A DNA stretch of 64,000 nt from Tomocerus qinae (lineage: Eukaryota > Arthropoda > Collembola > Entomobryomorpha > Tomoceridae). Position 1 is the first letter of the stretch, and each line of letters opens with the position of its first letter. Shown piece after piece: positions 42,647 to 57,600 of this stretch. The DNA lies in contig CM034550.1 in assembly GCA_020055645.1 (NCBI GenBank), forward strand, positions 14,335,001-14,399,000, given 5' to 3'. The notes below the pieces were generated by a model. It was not told the origin of the DNA. It saw nothing but the letters and a program-made list of their open reading frames with translations, and ran no database searches. The translations under genes were made by a program, and so were the position numbers.

Positions 42647-45600
42647 ATGGGAGTAGTGTCTAATTTTCGACTAAGGTTTCGAAACCTGTTCTTCACGCCG
42701 ATTTTATACGGATCTATTGCTTCGTTAGCACTCTTCCTTTCAGCTTGGGAAACTGGGGATAGAGTTCGTGATCGTTTTCAAGATCGATTTAGGAGCAAAG
42801 AAGATACTTTTGATTTCATCGTTGGTATGTCACTTAGTTTATTTTCTTTTTCTAATTATTTTCACAATTCTTTATTTTCAAGTATTAATTTCTGTTTACT
42901 TTTTAACTTTACAGTTGGAGCGGGGTAGGTTTTCAATATTTGCATAACACTACATAGAAATTCTTTGACCAAAATCTCAGCATTAACATAATTTTAGTCA
43001 AAAAGTAAAATTTTGAATATTCCCTTGCGACTAATCTTCATTGATTTTTTTTATTTTGTCGAATTTCGTCTATTAGATCTGCAGGTTCAATTGTTGCAAA
43101 CAGATTATCCGAAAACTTTGATGTACTACTTTTAGAAGGTGAAGATTATTTTTAAAACTATGCAAAGGGTTTGGTTTGAATTATTTGTCATGAATTCCAT
43201 AGATTGTAATTTTGGTGGAAATATATATTTAAAATTAATATTTAAAATAGATGTTTATGGAAGCCAATATTTCAATTGAATATTTAAAATACATTTTTAT
43301 GGAAATAAATATTTCAATTGAATATTTAAAATAGATTATATATCATTTTTTATTTATTCCAAAAGCTGGAGGGGAGGCTCATCCTTTTTCTGCCGTTCCT
43401 GGACTTTCACGATTTCTCATGAACTACCCACAAGTTGATTGGGGTTATAGGTGAGATATTTCAGCCAGAAATCCAATTGTCTGCATATAATTCACGAAAC
43501 AACACTTTGTTTTCACTACTAGATTACTAGAAAATATTTCATTTACTTATAGCATGTACTTTAGATTTTCACCTAAGACTAAAATTATAATGTTTTAGGA
43601 CCACACAGCAAAAGAGATCATGTCTTCTTTCAAATAACAAGGTAACGAAATAATATTTATTACATTAGTAGTAAATATTAGAATCTTCTTTTGTCTAATA
43701 TGAAAATTATAACTTTTAGGAATGCAGCTGGTCTGGTGGCAAAGGTAATTTTGTTACTCCTAATGTACTGCCAAGGGACAGAGCATTTTCTATTTTTGTA
43801 GTTTATGGAAAACCATTAGAAATGCATGAAAATATTTGACACATCTACAATCAAGAAGATTCTTAGGTTTATTTTATGTTTTGTAATATAGGTCTTGGTG
43901 GAAGTGGAAATTTGGGGCAAATGACTTACCTGAGGGGAAATCCAAAAGATTATGACAATTGGGGACGAATTACAGGAGATAGTCGCTGGAATTATGAAGA
44001 AATCCTTCCTTACTTCAAGAAAATAGAAGATTTTATCGGGAACTCGACAGATCGTAAGTAATTCACAGTTCTGAGGCCAAATTTATTTTACCTGTACTAA
44101 TCCAGATTATTTAAGTTCATTTGGTTGATATTTAACTTTCAGCGGATGCCCATGGACATGGAGGAGAACTTAGGGTAAATTATTACCTATTTTTGTCAGT
44201 CAATTAACAATTTACATCAATGATTGTATATCATATTCTGTATTTTCCATTACAGGTAGAACTTCCTGACTATATTAATCCTACTAAAGGTAACAAGATA
44301 GATCTTTTATTGTCTTGTCTAAATATTAGGAACTTTTGATCACATTAATGTGCGAATATGTTATTTTAGAATTTCTATGGGCTGCCCACGAGTTAGGATA
44401 CGACAATGTTGACTTGAATGGTCACTACACGGAAGGATTTGATGCAATGTACTACTCCATTAAAAAAGGTGTGCGTCAGTCTCCCTATAGGGCTTTTATT
44501 AAGCCCATTCGGAAGAGAAAAACTCTGACGATAAGAAAATTCGCCCATGTTACAAAAGTAAGAAATCATTTTAACTCATATGAATATTTTATAAAACATT
44601 AGACGAAATACATCAACTAGAACAAATTTGGAGATTTTGAATCTACTCAATTGTTGATTTAATTGATTTATATGATTGCTTGTTATTTCAGTTAATGCTG
44701 CGGAATAATGACAATGGTGCTTACGGTTTGGAGTATCAGAAACATGGAAAACTTCATAAAGCCTATGCACATAAAGAAATTGTTCTATCCGCTGGGGCAA
44801 TACAAACACCAAGAATACTGCTGCTCAGTGGAATTGGCGATGAAAAGCATCTTAAAGACATGGGGGTAATAATAAATAATAATTTACAATTAAAGAAATG
44901 TGCAAATTCCAAAATTTTGAGATTTTATTAACTTCCTATTTGATCACACAGATAAAATGTCGCTTCGACAGTCCTGGAGTTGGTCAAAATCTACAGGATC
45001 ACGTAAAACCTTAAAGAATACATTTAACCTACAGTTTCTATTGAATACAGAAAATAATTTCCTTTAATGAATTTCTTGTATGGTTTTTATAGTTGACGAC
45101 ATATGTGGGTCCATTCTTTATAAATGAAGCGAAGACATTGCTACTAGATCGTGATATTTCAACTTTATCTTTTCTGGAGTACGGAGCATTTGGAAAAGGT
45201 CCTTTGACAACAAGTGGGGAAATGGCTGCAGGAATAATTACCTCAACACAGTCAAAAAATCGTGGAGAGGGAGATTGGCCTGATATGAAAATAAGGTAAA
45301 TTTTCATAAATTTGAAATCTCTTTAGAAGTAAAATATAAAAGGATATTGTTTCTTTAGCCTGCACGGGGTGGCTGTGTACAAAAATTTTGCTGCAGATAT
45401 GGCCCATGGCTATAATTTGAAAAGGGATACTATCGCTGAATATTACAAACATGCCATTGGTCAAGAATCATTTCATATGGGAATATCAGTTGGAAGACCC
45501 CTTGCACGTGGAGAAATACGACTTACAGGGAAAAATCCTTTAACCGATGACATTGTCATCGATCCTAATTATTTAGAAGACCCTTGGGATTTAGACTTGA

Positions 45601-47115
45601 AAGTAATGATGGAAGGAGTGAAAATGGCATTGTTTATGGTAGAAAATACAACAGTCTATCAAAATCTTGGTGGTAGATTTACAAATGAAGTTCTTCCAGG
45701 ATGCGAGCATGTCAAATTTAGATCCGACGCGTACTGGGAATGTAAGAATTCATTTAATATTGCTTAAAAATAGAAATTAATTTGTACTAATTAATTTGAC
45801 TATTGCAATAGGTTACATCAGAAAATTTGCTATCTCATCCAATGACTATGTCGGAACTTGTGCAATGGTGAGATAAAATTTTAGATGTTAAAATAGCTTT
45901 CTATTTACATAGATTTAATTTTTTGGTGAATTACATAGGGACAACGTGGTAAACGAACAGCAGTTGTTGATCCTGAACTTCGGGTCATTGGAGCTAACAA
46001 TTTAAGGGTAAATACAATGTTAAATAATTTTACTGGATAATTGAAACTCAACAAAATTCAACTCTGTTAATATTGGAACATTTTGTTTGAATTTCAGGTT
46101 ATTGATGCATCGTAAGTTAACTCTAACATTTATTTGGTCATTATTTATTTTTTGTGTTTTAACTGAAATTTTAACGTGAATCTTTTTCAGTGTTATTCCA
46201 AGCATAGTAGTAGGTAATGCAGAAGCTTCTGTTTTGATGCTGGCACAAAAGGGAGCTGATATGATGGTTAATTATTGGAAAAGTCAAGAGCCTGAAGATT
46301 GTCACGAGCATTATTCCGGTTTTGCAAATTCAAATCGGCCTGGAAAAACAAAAGATAAGGCAAAAGAGACAGAAAATCATCTCGATGAAGAAGAATTGAT
46401 TGTCCAGAGTCCCCAGCGTAATAAACAAGAAAGTTTTCCTTTGGAAAATCAAGATTTGAGTGAAATTTCTGAATATATTCACAATATCCACCCTTCATCA
46501 ATTTCATCTTCCTTGAAATCTTCCGAAGAAGAGGAATCCCAAACTCAAAACAGATTAAGACCTGTAAATCTTGCTTCTGTTTTAAGCAAACGGATGAAAT
46601 CTTCAAAAAATCGGAAAACATTGAACAAATTGAAGTCTCAAACTTATGAAAATCAACCTTCAGTAATTATAGATATTCCACAAAATGTCCACGCAGTGTA
46701 TCCAACTCTGTCTATTTCACCAAAGTACCATTTAACTAGAGCAATTTCTTCCCCTGAATTTTCCTATGTGGATGATTCTGTAAAGGAAAAGATTTACGAT
46801 GACTCTGTGTACGTTGTGAAAACCAAAGTTGATAAAAATAGACACAAACCTTTCCAGGATACTGATTCTGATTATAGTGAGCAAAGACCTATGATTATTA
46901 TCAAAAAGAAATCCGATCAATTCAGTCCAAAAGCAAAAGAAATTCCCAAAATCGAAAATGACAATTCTGGAGGAAATGGCCACATTTATTTACCAACGTA
47001 CGAGGTTAGTAACTCAGAAGGTACAATTCCTCTAGAAAATCCATTGTCATCTCTGACAACGGAAGTTCAACGGCGTTATAATTCGCCAGTTCAAACAGAT
47101 GATTTTAGTTTTTAA
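42647..47115 (+). CDS. G5: GMC oxidoreductase-like protein with charged low-complexity tail
   Basis: Exons: 42647-42824, 42915-42924, 43077-43138, 43366-43450, 43599-43641, 43720-43744, 43892-44053, 44143-44174, 44256-44289, 44370-44557, 44692-44865, 44952-45002, 45093-45295, 45359-45741, 45812-45867, 45939-46007, 46098-46111, 46191-47115; 897 aa. The first in-frame ATG starts MGVVSNFRLRFRN, then a hydrophobic run (FFTPILYGSIASLALFLSAW) and ETGDRVRDRF, then FIVVGAGSAG. The GMC domain is complete, but the His of HPxGT is Asp555 (SSNDYVGTCAMG). The Asn is kept (Asn599, VGNAEAS). The tail of about 275 aa opens with HEHYSGFANS, as in G1, and is rich in S, E, K and P. Catalytic activity is doubtful. 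Poly(A) signal at 47397. Confidence 0.88.
43237..43336. repeat. 42-bp tandem duplication in a G5 intron
   Basis: Two 42-bp copies (43237-43278 and 43279-43320), plus a 16-bp start of a third, lie within the intron before the exon at 43366. The copies differ at several sites, so the duplication is not very recent. Confidence 0.85.
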
Positions 47116-50100
47116 ATTTTGACACAAAATTGTTTCTCGATTGTCTATATTATGGATTTCAATCAATAGAAACTTTCTAGTCCGTTATTACAGTACATAA
47201 TCATCAGGTGAATGTGGGATAATTTATTTTGTAGGGAATAATGCATGTTATAGGTAGGAAGATAGAATAATTGGGATGAGGATTTGGTTGGTTATTATTG
47301 TAGTAATTGTATGCGTTTGATGTTAGTTAGTGCACTAGATTTTTTATCTTAACCAATATGCACTTGCACTGAATATTGAGGATTCTATTGTGTGATAATA
47401 AATGAGTAAATTATTTCTGATTACTTGTTTTTACTTTTCAACACTTTTACTACTTTAACAGAAGCTCTATGCATTGTGACTTGCTCTGGAATGTGGAGTA
47501 ATTACTACAGAAAGGAAAATAAACAAATTGACCTGACTGCCCGCAACAATACATAATTTATGTAGAATTGGTACAAAAAGTATTAATTAGGAAAAATCAT
47601 CACCTCGATTCTTCGATCTCATTGCGAACACTTTTTGTTTCTTTCAATTAGGGATTGAGACGTGAGTCTAATACTATCAAAAATTAGATAACTTGTTTTG
47701 CATTGTGATTTTAAGGTGTAGTAGAATTTATTTGTCCTGTCCTACCTACAGCTACAATGTTACATGTTTACTGCGGATTTAATGAGGAACGGAAAGGATA
47801 ATTGGACACACTCCTTTAGGCTGTGGGCACACACATAGTCTAATAATATGAATTTATTATACTTCTGCACTATATGCTCTATATTTCTCGAGAGAGTAAT
47901 AATGTACAGACTCTTGCACCTTGTCTTCCGTCCATTTATCCCTCACAGCTAAATTACTACACACCAAGTTAAAGACGCCACAGCAAACCAGAAGAGCGGA
48001 GTGGATTGGCCTACTTCTCATGTAAAAGGATGTACTAACTTATACTTACACATTTATAATGTGTAAGCTACCCCCATAATTAATACAAACTGACAATGAA
48101 TCAAGAATCCAATCAAACTTGTTGATCTTGTACACACTATCGTAGCTTTATGAAAGTAAAAGCCTATATCACTTACAAATCAACTATTAAAGGCTACAAG
48201 TAAAATCCTTCTTTTATTCCAAACATTTCTTGGCGAATTTATTAAAGGAAAACATTAGCCTAATGCTTCATTTTTATTATTAATTAGTTTACCAATACAA
48301 ATATAAATCCATCTAATGCCTTCATTTTCTTAACATAGGGATATCCTTTGCTTTTAGACAATCAACAATTTATTAAGTGCATACAATCGTTAAAATAAAT
48401 TAGTTTTCATCAATTAATCGCATTTATGCCTGATATTTTTAAATCAGGGAATTAAATATTAGTTATTAAAAATGAATCAGGTAGATTGATTATCTCCAAT
48501 TTAAAAAGACGTACAGCACATTCGAATCCATATTTTCGTACATCATGTACTAAAATACTAGAAAATACGGGTGCAACAAAGATTTTGAAAAATAAGAGCT
48601 AGTATACTTAGTACAGTTACTGAAATTCGAAAATTGAACCGGACAGGTAGAAAATATTGTAAAAACATGAGTAAAATATGTAAAATGTCAAAGCAGCTGT
48701 TTTGATTCGACCTTATGATTAAATCAACATTGTATTTGTACTAAAATCTACATGAAATCTATTCCGGTCCGTAGTTAAATATTTTTTTGTGTTAGGCGTC
48801 ACATCATTGTCTAGGATTGAAAAGGATGTATTTTTATAAGCACGAGTGTAAAATGCAATCCATATTCTATCAATTAGATAGTATCATTTAATAAAGGCTT
48901 CGTCAAAGCCAAAAGGAGTCACGTTGGGATGTGAACCTTTAATGTTTCCTGTTTTTCGCTTGCCTCTTCAATAAATGAGCAAATCTTATCTAAATAACAT
49001 TTTCTCCGTCTAGTAGTGGCATTAGAGTGGCGGTGTATTCACATCTTTGCAATCAATATGTAGAATTACTTGTGAGAGAATTTCTGTCAAATGTGCATAG
49101 AAAAACATTGTTTTTAAACTACCTGCATTCAAATGTCAAAAGTCACCCCCTGCGAACTTTATATTCACAGTGTGTATTTATAATGCTTGTTTTATTGTTT
49201 TGATAGGATTTTTCTAGGCAGTTGAGAAGGGAGTACTAATTGTGAGTTTACAATGTTGTAAAAGAGAATTTTATTACAATTCTAAAGAGAACGTGCCTAG
49301 AATGAGTGTACTTGTACCTTATTTTCATTTTATTGTACCTCTATCTACATTCCACTACTTGTAGCAATGCAATAGCCACATAATTATCATTCCACATATC
49401 TCAAACAATAAAATGACTCGACAATATCAATGAGGCAGACACCCATATCAATCATGGGAATTCACTTTCTTTACATTCTTTTAATAACAACGGACTTGCT
49501 TTGACTTACATATACTCGTGTCAATAACATGATTGCACTCTAAACAACAAAATTGCATTTCAATTGAAATGTTAATTACTCCTCCTGAATACATTTGTCT
49601 GTTCATCAAAGTTTATTGCTTATAAAATCCGTCCAATGCTTATTCATTGACTTCGGGACAAAAACAAATAGAATTTCATCAGAATTTTAAAATTTCAGTG
49701 CTCATTCATAAATTATTTGTCCAACGCCATCTTAGAAAATGATTAAGGTAGCAATATTTTTGAAATTTAAACTTTTAACAGATACGAAGGAAATAATGTT
49801 GCTATTTAGTTAATAGTAAAGACTAAAATTATGCTGTATGTTTATTAACGCACAAACCATAATTAACTAACCCTGTACTACAGACTTTTAGCAATTGTAC
49901 CAGATTCGTCCTTTTATGATACAGGTAAGGACATAAAATTGTTATGTATTCAAAAAGATGCAGTCCTTTGTATGGTAATCATTTCAAAGCTTTCATTTCC
50001 CCTTACGTATGTTTAGATATAGTTTTGTAGATGATCTTGTTAAATATTTTCATAACAGAGCTCGTTATAAAGAGTATGTAACAATGATGTCGAAATATTT

Positions 50101-51624
50101 GCATATTTGAATATGAAATCGACGGGAAGATCGAAACGAAAGTGAAGTGAGGAAAGGAAATAAAGATTGCCGGTGAAAAATGAAAAAAATGTAATATAGT
50201 TGTGTATATTTTTGCTTTCTTTTATGCAAACAATGGTAAAGTAATAAATGTGCTATCTGGAAAATCAAAAGCTACTATAGTTAGGAAAATGCATAAGAAG
50301 GGAAATAATGCGACAAAAGTGGCGATAAGGGAAGCTAAAGGTATATACAAATGATTTGTTTATGTATTGTATATGTTTAGCTGAAGAGATAAATGTAACG
50401 TTGCAAAAAGCAATAGAAAAACTGTCCACACACGTTGGGTAAATTTTAACTTTTCTTCCTGTGTAATTAGTTGCGAGGATTTAACGATAAAGCAAGCAAT
50501 GCAATTCCAAGTCATGTCAATTCACCATCAACGTCAAATCCTATCGTCATATTATCATATCATAAAGATCTGAGGTCGGTCACTAGCCCCATCCTTTTGT
50601 ATTCCAACATATACCTGAAAACTCCTTTTTATATGCATCAATGATAAGTAAGTGCATAGCAAATGCAAAATCCTACTAATTTTAAGTATATGTACAGTGG
50701 GAATGCAAATTATATGTAACTAAACCTTTTAAAGTATACAAGAAAAGAGTGAATGTTTCTATGTAATACTTTTGAATTGGTCATTTTATCATTTCTCCAT
50801 ATTTTTCCCTTTTCTTTGAATATTGAAATGGAAATGGGTTGAAAATGAGAATTTCCTAATGGCTCATAGTTCCTTATGGCATTTTTTTTGTGGTAAATAA
50901 GCAAAAGTTATGTTTATGTTACAGGAGTAATAGAAGGTGAGGGTGGAGGTGGAAAACAATGTATGTATGTATGTAAGTCAAGAGTATTATTGTCTAGTGA
51001 CTTAGAGAAACGTTGTTTACAAGACTAGGACATGACAGCTGTGCATTGAAATGAATATCAACATATCGTGTGAACTACAAACTGAACTTTACCAAGATAT
51101 CAAGAGCATTAAATATAAAAATTTTATCCGAAAGACTCTTGGCGGAAATTCAGTTCCTGACTTTTCTCAAGACTATGGATGAGCTAGAACAGTTCATTCA
51201 GTAGTCTTGGCCGTTCAACATCGTAAGAGCAATGGAGCTCTTGCTCCATTTAATTCGAAATAGAAAAATGTCTTTGGCTCATCGAAAAACTTTTCAGAGT
51301 GAACTTATCAATAGAATTTGGGGTTTTACAAAGTTATTTATGTGAAATGTGATTTTATACAAGTGTCTTCTCTAAAGGATTGAATACAAACGAAACCTCT
51401 TTGTTTTTGTGCTTTAATACAATAATAGTAATAATTTTAGTACCGTTTATTCGCTAAAATTAATTGTGCTCTAATTAAATAGAAAAGTTTTCAAAGTTTA
51501 TTCCTCTGTGGATTTAAGAATTAATTTTCTTTTTGCACTGTGCCATTTGTACACGAATATCCAACGTGAAGAAGCGAGAAGTTATTTTCTCGCTCACGTT
51601 GGTGTCGTGTGAGTGGGAATCAAA
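47116..51624. other. G5-G6 intergenic region
   Basis: G5 3' UTR (AATAAA 47397-47402), then AT-rich DNA. A short GTAT repeat lies at about 50960-50975. No gene is supported. The last 60 bp hold the hairpin described separately. Confidence 0.7.
51564..51599 (+). promoter_or_regulatory. Inverted repeat just upstream of the G6 start codon
   Basis: AGCGAGAA (51573-51580) pairs with TTCTCGCT (51587-51594) across a 6-nt loop. An outer pair, ACGTG (51564-51568) and CACGT (51595-51599), extends the stem past a 4-nt bulge. It ends 25 nt before the ATG, so it is probably in the 5' UTR, where it could form a stem-loop. It could instead be a DNA-binding site with two ACGTG half-sites. Confidence 0.6.
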
Positions 51625-54600
51625 ATGAAGAAAGTTTTCTCAAAGCTTCGCTACCAATTCAAATCAGGACTCAGACATGGTTTCAAAAATGTGATATTTT
51701 CTAAATTCTTCTTTGGGTTTGTGGCTTCCTTGTCTATGATTATTTCTTCGTATGATAAGGCAGATAGAGTGAAAGATAGTTTGAATGCAAGGTTTCATGA
51801 CCAGGAGGATACCTTCGACTTTATTATTGGTAAGTACATCATCTATTTCAAATATGACACAACATGCAACAGAAAATCTAATTTCATCTCAGAGTTGGCT
51901 CAAAGCCTAATATTTTTAAGTTTTCCGCACGAATTTTAATCTAATTGGGAATAACAGATCTCTATGCGCCAAAATTCTCTTTTATTTAGTAAAATTGAAT
52001 AGAAAAGTAGTTTTAAAATATCAGTGCTTAATTTTTAATCACTTTTCTACATTTCAGTTTCAGTAGAAATTAATTCGCATTTTCTCAGCGAAGAAAAAAG
52101 AAAACCAAGGTATTAAAATGAGTGCTGAGTGTACGTGTTTTAATCATGCACTTAAGCATGTAAATAATATGTAGTTATATAGGAAAAGTTCTATTTTATG
52201 GTGACACGTAGGATATTATGTAGACATACAGGTAGGTACAATAGTCGGAGCGACAAACATCATAGGAAGCGCCAATAGAACATAAATACTGAAAATTACA
52301 CTTTGAGTGTAGAAAAGTTGCACACACGTCTGTAAATGGTTAAAGAATGTATAGAATCAAAGAGGAGTACGCAAATGATAAAATGTAGCGTATAGGAAAT
52401 CCTGTGCTGGTTAAAGACGTCCGGTGTGAATAAAATTGTCTCTTAGAATCTTACTTTTAATTGTATTCAACAGGTAGAGTGTCTCAACACTGCTCTGTAA
52501 CCTTTTACTTGAATTGCAATTCAATGCTAGTGACTCCACGTTGAAAAGTTTCATAAAAGTTTGAAATTTGCCTTCACTATCACTAACATTTATGACAGGA
52601 CAGTATAGAATGGAAATAAATAAGGCAATTACTCACTCCATAGAGGAATCCTTAGTAGAATACCTACCGTGTGACATTCACTAGTAGTTATATACTACAA
52701 AGACTAACCTACTGTTTACTATGCTTCATAATTTAATCCATCATTACATTTACTGTCACTGATAATGTTATTTTCTTCAGAGTTTTACTATACTAACAAT
52801 GAGCTAAATTGATCTAAATATCTTTACCTTAATGCGTATAGACAAATATATAGTGCGTGTAGAACAAATCGCTCCATCAACACGAAATGCATACATAGTG
52901 TCAAGAAATGAGGTTTCTAGTTAACTAACTCTTTAATTGCCTAGCCTTTAAATCAGAAGTAGACTGCATAACAGATTATATTCGGCATTCTTATGTATAT
53001 TTCCTAGCGTGTATCTTCAATTAAGTTCCGGTAGAACTAATTAAACTAATAAGCTTACACAAAAAGAGGAACTTGGTACATATTTGCTCATAAATTCGTC
53101 ACAGCTGAATGACATTCATCAAATTGGAGACTAATAGTTCCTCCAGTCGCACAATAATTGTAAGAAAAGGGCAATTTCTGCCTCGGAATTGACGAGAATG
53201 ATTTCTTATGACAATTACAGTTGGTGCAGGAACGGCGGGTTGTCTTTTAGCAAATCGCCTATCAGAGAACCATAAAGGTGAGTTAATTAGATGCACTAAC
53301 TAATTAGCGTGAAATTAGTTTACTCTTGCTTTTAACAGATTTTAAATTATGTATTAGATTAAAATTCCTTTCCATTTTCGGTTTTAGTATTACTATTAGA
53401 GGCAGGAGGAGAGCCCCATCCTCTCCAGCGGATTCCTGGACTAGCATTTTTTATGGTCAATTATAAAGAGGTAAAAACTAAAACAAAACTAAATTGAATG
53501 AATATACAATTGTATAACACAAGGAATACATTCTCATTTATTTTAACACAGACCGATTACAGCCATCGAACTGTTCCACAAAGACGCGCTTGTTTTGCTT
53601 GCGTAAATAAGGTAAAACAGTATACCAAGTTATCTAGTAAGATATAAATACAAATTATAATCAAGCATCTATTTGTTAGACAATGTGTAACAGATTACCC
53701 AAACATTTAGAATCTAATGTTTATTATAATACTTTGTAATCTTAAACAAAATCTTTCGGCAAACGGCAGTTATGTAAACTGTCTCATTAATAGACGAACA
53801 AAATAATTTACATGATTGTATATGTACATATTGAAAATGTTTAACATATTTAAATGCATTGTGGCCTCAAATCTTATTGTTAATAAGTTAATGTGGAATA
53901 ATCAGCCAGTTAATTGTACATTATGATTTTTTACATACAGAGAGCTGGTATATCGCAAGGGAGGAATTTGGGTGGCAGCAGTAAGTAAAAATATATCTTT
54001 TACTATTGGATAAAATTTTCTTGAAATAGATATAATTATTGCTACGATTTGTATTAGGTAACATAAATTGGCAAGTTTTTTTACGGGGAAGCCCACGGGA
54101 TTACAATAATTGGGCTCAGATCACAGGCGATCATTCATGGAGCTATCAGGAAATGCTTCCTTACTTCAAAAGAAGTGAAAATTATCAAGGAGAGACTCCA
54201 GATCGTAAGTAACATGCTTTTACGTTATTAGGAATGATACGTCAAGAAAAATTATTTGTAATTTATCTGATTTAATATATTGAATAGAAATATTAGATGT
54301 TTCCACTGAATTTAGGAGTTAAATTACAAGTTAATTCAAATTAAAGCTTTCTGAATCGGTTTAAAATTCTTGGACTGTTTTTTAACAGGGGATGCTCATG
54401 GTTTTGAAGGAGAATTGATGATCGATCCCCCTGCTTACACTGGTATGGCAAAAGAATTTATCAGAGCAGGTCAAGAATTAGGGTACGAACATGTGGATTT
54501 GAACGCTCGTTACGAAGAAGGTATGTCTGTGCTAGAAAAAGCATTTGTTTGGTAGTTAATTATTGAGAAGAATGGCAAAAGAAGAATTTGTGTTTGTTTT

Positions 54601-57600
54601 TACGATGTATTTAGACAGGAGAGTGAATGTAAATGAGATTATTATCAGAAAATCAGAGCTGTGCAATTAAAATGGTTTAATTTTTATTTGAGTATAGGTT
54701 TCGACACAGTGTACTCCCCCATTGAAGGTGGAGAGAGACGCTCATCCTTTCAAGCCTTTCTAGAACCAGTGAGAGACAGGGACAATCTTATCATTCGGAA
54801 ATACTCTCACGTTAACAAAGTAAGAAAGAATTAAGATTTCCGCTGTTTTCCTTGTTTCAACGGTGCTACGAGTCATTGTCATTGTTACACGCTTACTTAC
54901 TACACGTACCACTTGTCTTAAGTCTTGAATAATTCCTCGCACACGATTCAAAACTCGTGTTCGTAGTGCACAAAAGTCAATTCCAATGATATGTTGTGTG
55001 TGCAAGTAATGATTTGATGATACTCGCTGCAACCATAAACTAATGTCTTTCCATTGTGTCTATCAAGTTTCTTTTTGAGACAAATCTAATTGAAAGTAGA
55101 ATCAACCAGTCCCCACACTACCACTTGTCGTTTTCTTCATCGACCTAATTGCTGTGATTTTCTTGGGTTTATTCAACTAATCATTATCATTATTACGTTT
55201 ATGGTGGTTTACATTATACTCCCGTATGGAAGTAGGCACTCTGTGGTAATCACCCTCTTCTTTAACTGATTAATTCCTAAGCATTTTCAGATGTCTGTCG
55301 TTAACAACTTATGATTTACGATGATAACTTTGAAGGTATTCATTAGATTCATATCTTCAAGAACATTCTCTGTCTATCCAAGATATTAGTACATTATACA
55401 TTGTGAGTATATCTTTAGCTTTGGGATAAAACGGAAGAGATTGTTGCGAATTAATTAGAATCGCAAGATTTATTCATGCTAATGGTTTCTGATTGTGAAT
55501 AATAAATGAGCTTTGCCTGTTAATTGTAGAAAAGTGAATGTTTCTTCCAGATACTCGTCCGTGGATTCGATAGTACTGCTTTTGGTATAGAATACAAACG
55601 ACATGGAATGAAGAAATTTGCATATGCAACAAAAGAGCTAATTCTCTCTGCAGGAGCAATAGAGTCTGCAAAGCTTCTTTTGTTGTCTGGAATAGGACCT
55701 GGGACCCAGCTTGCAGATTTAGGGGTGATTTTCACAATTTTCACAGAGATTTATGAAGAAAATATTGAATTAGGTTTGAAATGATTATATTTGAAATTAG
55801 ATTCCAGTGATTGCTGATCTTCCTGTTGGTCAAAATCTTCAAGATCATCTTGCAACATTTTTGGGACCTTTTTTCGTAGATCCTCCAAGATCGTTTTTAA
55901 TAGATCGTGATATTTCTCTCCGTGGTTTCTACGAATACAAATCAGATGGTCATGGACCGTTATCGACATCTCTCTTTCAAGCAGCAGCTATGATTTCATC
56001 TCATCATTTAAAACATTCGGGAACTTGGAACTGGCCTGATATTCAGCTCCTATTTTCAAGCATGGGAGCTCATAAAACTTTTCCGAAGGATTTGTCTCAT
56101 GCGTTCAATTTAAATGCGAAGTCCATGAAGAGATATTATGATCATGCGAGCGGAAGAGATTCTTTCTTCATCTCCGTAGCCGTTGCTAGACCTTATGGTA
56201 GAGGTGAAGTGGTCCTTGAGAAAAAAGATCCTTGGGCTCCTGCTTCAATAAATCCTCGGTATTTGGAAAACGATTGGGATATGAAAATCATGATTAACGG
56301 AGTGAAAACGGCATTGCAAATTGTGGAAAATACGACATCATTCCAAACTCTTCGTGCAAGGTTTACGAATAGGAAGTTTCCTGGGTGTGATCATCTTGGC
56401 TTTCGTAGTGACGAATATTGGGAGTGTAAGAATTATTCTTTCGCATTTTTTAACTAATCCTCCGAAAAAAGAGATTTTAATGATGAATTTTGATGTAGGT
56501 TACATCCGTCACTATTCTGTCAGTTTGAATGATCCTGCGGGAACTTGTGCGATGGGTAATCCTCACATGGGAATCAGAGGTGTTTTAAATTCTCGACTGG
56601 AAGTTATCGGAGTAAATCATCTTCGTGTCATTGATGCTTCTGTAATGCCGAAAATTGTTGGAAGTCCAACCCAAGCAGCAGTAATAGCAATTGCGGAAAA
56701 AGGAGCGGATTTAATTATTGAAGCGTGGAAAAGTCGTGAAGGGATGTTTAGTACGATGCCAGTTCCTTCGCTAACGACTCTACCGCCGATTCCCGGAGGA
56801 CCACAGGCAAACAATCTAGATCCTTCGTACGGAGCTCCACCTGAACCTCATACGACAATAACTTACTATGGCCCACCTCCGGAACAATCCAATAATATTT
56901 CTCCGAATTATGGCGCACCCAACAACAACGGTCCAATTTACAATAATGGTCCAAATAATAATCAACCACCAAACAATAATGGTCCAAATTTCAACAATAA
57001 TGGCAATAATGGTCCAAATTTCAATAATAATGGCAATAATGGTCCAAATTTCAACAATAATGGCAATAATGCTCCAAATTTCAATAACAATGACAATAAT
57101 AACAACAACAATCAAGAAATTAATTTCTCACCACCGCCACAATTTAGTCCACCGCCTCTTCCTCCCCAGACGACACCAAACAACAATGGATTCACCAATT
57201 CCTTCACACAAGCATCAGATAATCTGCCTGTGAATTACCCTTCGAGCACTGATCTACCGCCTGCTCCTTTTGGTTCTTCAAGTATTAATCAACAATATGG
57301 ATCACCATCAGACGGATACCCGGCGACGCAAATGTCTCCACCGCCGATTGTTTACGGAGCTCCTCCGAGTTATAACAATAATAATAATGGTGGATACAGT
57401 CCTGGTCCGCCTCCTCAGCCTCCTCCTTTCGGTAATCCTATTTTCGGAAATGATCAGGAATTTAATAGGCCGTTTGGAAACAATATGAACTACAATGGAC
57501 AAGATCCAAGGAATAACAATGGAGATGCTGTTCCAGAAGGAAGTACAGATATCCCGAATCTTACACAAGATCCTTTGCCAGGAGATCCTGACGATGAAAA

